Positions 14,054 to 15,522 of a stretch of 15,522 nucleotides of DNA are shown one piece after another (position 1 is the first letter of the stretch; every line of letters starts with the position of its first letter). The position numbers and the translations under genes were made by a program. The DNA is from Flavobacteriaceae bacterium (lineage in GTDB: Bacteria; Bacteroidota; Bacteroidia; Flavobacteriales; Flavobacteriaceae), in assembly GCA_020347545.1 (NCBI GenBank), contig CP070731.1, positions 2,579,290-2,594,811 of the forward strand. Reading direction: 5' to 3'. Below the pieces are notes generated by a model that saw only the letters and a list, made by a program, of their open reading frames with translations, searched no databases and was not told the DNA's origin.

Positions 14054-15149
14054 ATTTAACAGATTTTCTAAAAACATCAAACAGGGACTTATCAAAGTCA
14101 GGGTTTGATGTTTTTTTGTGCCTGAATCCCTCGAATGCTTTTAAGTTTTTTATCTTATCCAATGTGAATTCCGATTGCCTGGAAAAATCTGCAACACCTT
14201 TTCCCCTGAGATATTCCGCAAGATATTCTTGTTCATACTGACCCGGTGTGGGTATGAAGAAAGCCTTGCTTTCCATCTTGTAATAATCCATGATGCTTGT
14301 ATATCCCGATCTTGAAATTATAAGATGGCTTTTCGAAACAGTGCGCTCGAGCTCAGATCGAAGCATAAAATTCACAAGTGTAAGGTTTTTATCCCTGGAA
14401 AAAACCTGATTTTTTTCGATGAGACCCTTAACAATAAGGCACTTTCCGTTATACCCTGACAGTTCTTCTTTAACTTTGGACTCCAATATGCTTCTCTGAG
14501 GTTCGGGGCCACTTAGAACAACCAGAATGTCGATTCTTTTTTCTTCATCACGCTTTTTGAAACCACTCAAAGGGCCTATAAATCGAATCTTCGTATTTTT
14601 CTCCATTGGATGCGATAATCGTCCCGCTAATCCATTATTTTCAAAATCCGGAACCCAGCACTCATCAAACCTTGAAAAGATGTTCTCGTGGAGTTTAGAA
14701 GTAAGCCTGCTCGTAGATCCGCTAAGGACTCTTAGCTGATGTGTGATATAAATACTTGGAATGCTCTCCAGGCGTATTCCAAAGCGGTTGTCAGAAATAA
14801 TCCCGCTCAGCTCTTCAATTCTATGTATCTCCTCAACACATTTCCTTTCTTTTAATACCGTCTTAAATAAAAACGGCGCCTGTTGAAGTAATTTATATTT
14901 TAACAGGCTCCCTTTTGAAGTATACTCAACGCTCGTCGAGGGAAGCTCGTAACTTTTCAGATCGGGAAAAATTTGTCGCAAATAAGAAAGGGAATCCCCG
15001 TCTCCGGCTAAAACAGGTATAAAACCTTCATTTTTTAATGCAATTATAATCGGAATGCAACGAACAGCATGTCCGAGTCCCCAGTTTAAAGGGGCAACAA
15101 GAATTTTGTTATTTTTAATAGGTTGATTCAACACTATATTTTGATCCAA
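14046..15149 (-). CDS. MurG-like (GT-B) glycosyltransferase of unknown target
   Basis: Predicted cytoplasmic or membrane-associated glycosyltransferase of up to 367 residues. The N-terminal half opens with KILVAPLNWGLGHAVRCIPII, a Rossmann strand followed by a GLGH loop like the GGTGGH of MurG. The C-terminal half has SRSGYTSIMDYY (279-290) and IPTPGQYEQEYLA (299-311), matching the donor-nucleotide site of family-28 enzymes. No membrane segments are evident. No ATG precedes the conserved N-terminus: an in-frame stop lies four codons upstream, so the start must be TTG at 15149, GTG at 15134 or TTG at 15131. The gene is 36 bp downstream of purD and probably co-transcribed. Its 3' end contains the terminator of the opposing gene. 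Donor and acceptor are unknown; a cell-envelope glycolipid or polysaccharide role is plausible. Confidence 0.85.
   Translation of the reverse strand: MDQNIVLNQPIKNNKILVAPLNWGLGHAVRCIPIIIALKNEGFIPVLAGDGDSLSYLRQIFPDLKSYELPSTSVEYTSKGSLLKYKLLQQAPFLFKTVLKERKCVEEIHRIEELSGIISDNRFGIRLESIPSIYITHQLRVLSGSTSRLTSKLHENIFSRFDECWVPDFENNGLAGRLSHPMEKNTKIRFIGPLSGFKKRDEEKRIDILVVLSGPEPQRSILESKVKEELSGYNGKCLIVKGLIEKNQVFSRDKNLTLVNFMLRSELERTVSKSHLIISRSGYTSIMDYYKMESKAFFIPTPGQYEQEYLAEYLRGKGVADFSRQSEFTLDKIKNLKAFEGFRHKKTSNPDFDKSLFDVFRKSVKSK
14070..14117 (+). terminator. Intrinsic terminator of the MORN-like gene, inside the glycosyltransferase coding region
   Basis: A perfect 13-bp stem (AAAAACATCAAAC with GTTTGATGTTTTT) holds an inner GACTT/AAGTC stem in its 20-base loop and runs into seven T residues at 14111-14117. 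It begins 17 bp after the plus-strand stop codon. The same bases encode about residues 345-360 of the opposing glycosyltransferase, so one segment serves as protein code on one strand and terminator on the other. Confidence 0.85.
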
Positions 15150-15185
15150 GATACAAGCTTAGGGATCAATATCAAAACCCAAACC

Positions 15186-15521
15186 CTAAAGGTCGAATCC
15201 TATATCCTTTCTGTAATTCATTTTATCAAAATGAATTTTACCAATATTGTCATAAGACTGCTTCAGTGCTGATCTAAAATCAGTCCCATAAGAGGTGACG
15301 GCTAAAACGCGCCCTCCGCTTGTAACCACTTTATTATCAGAGATTTTTGTTCCCGCATGAAAAACTATGGAATTGTCAATCTCTTCAAGCCCATTTATTT
15401 CCTTCCCTTTCTCATAAGATTCCGGATAACCTCCGGATACCAGCATTACCGTGGTTGCGGATCTACCGTCAATATCCAGATCAAATTCATTCAATCTTTT
15501 CTCAGTTGTGGCTTTGAACAG
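15186..15521 (-). CDS. purD: Phosphoribosylamine-glycine ligase (PurD), C-terminal end only
   Basis: ATP-dependent ligase making glycinamide ribonucleotide, an early step of purine synthesis in the cytoplasm. Only the last 111 residues are visible; the frame stays open to the window edge, so the start lies outside. The visible part carries the conserved C-terminal PurD landmarks: VMLVSGGYPESYEKG, IVFHAGTK, SGGRVLAVTSYG and the end MNYRKDIGFDL. The reading upstream of residue LNEFDLDIDGRS continues as LFKATTEKR, typical of the family. The gene ends in TAG and is followed after 36 bp by the glycosyltransferase gene on the same strand. Confidence 0.95.
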   Translation of the reverse strand: MFKATTEKRLNEFDLDIDGRSATTVMLVSGGYPESYEKGKEINGLEEIDNSIVFHAGTKISDNKVVTSGGRVLAVTSYGTDFRSALKQSYDNIGKIHFDKMNYRKDIGFDL

Positions 15522-15522
15522 T

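Overview
The window looks like chromosomal DNA from a member of the Bacteroidota, most likely a marine-type flavobacterium. The reasons are: a large TonB-dependent receptor with an N-terminal carboxypeptidase-regulatory-like domain; lipoprotein and secretory signals typical of the phylum; start codons in AT-rich leaders without Shine-Dalgarno sequences; several TAnnTTTG-type promoter motifs; and a Bacteroidota-style Uup ABC-F protein. This is inferred from gene content, not from a database match.

Layout, left to right. (1) 2-4579, plus strand: a peptide-use block. It holds the 3' part of a dipeptidyl-peptidase IV-like serine peptidase and two tandem POT-family proton/peptide symporters. The second transporter is 127 residues longer than the first. 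Intrinsic terminators follow each transporter. (2) 4688-7164, plus strand: a secreted thioredoxin-fold protein with a WCGPC site, then a Uup-type ABC-F ATPase that starts at GTG. (3) About 7210-7246: a hairpin terminator between convergent genes. (4) 7305-11626, minus strand: a two-gene surface operon with a Cys-repeat, beta-helix-like lipoprotein first and the TonB-dependent receptor second, separated by a GC-rich hairpin. (5) 11627-11827: a divergent control region, then on the plus strand an OmpR-family response regulator, a histidine kinase with almost no periplasmic part, and a small secreted MORN/YwqK-like protein. (6) 14046-15521, minus strand: a MurG-like glycosyltransferase of unknown target downstream of the end of purD.

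The most interesting unit is 7305-14053. The response regulator and kinase resemble PhoB/PhoR. A 17-bp element built from two TTAACA-like hexamers 11 bp apart occurs three times: twice in the divergent control region and once in front of the MORN-like gene. Each of the three transcription units therefore has at least one copy in its upstream region. The geometry matches known Pho boxes. The working hypothesis is a phosphate-starvation (or other PhoB-like) regulon in which a surface lipoprotein and a TonB receptor capture an unidentified nutrient. The two-component genes and motif copies are visible in the sequence; the phosphate link and the regulon are inference.

The peptide block is internally coherent: the peptidase would release dipeptides in the periplasm and the two symporters would import them. 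I saw no tRNA or rRNA genes, insertion sequences, CRISPR arrays or prophage genes. No stretch longer than about 200 bases lacks a gene.
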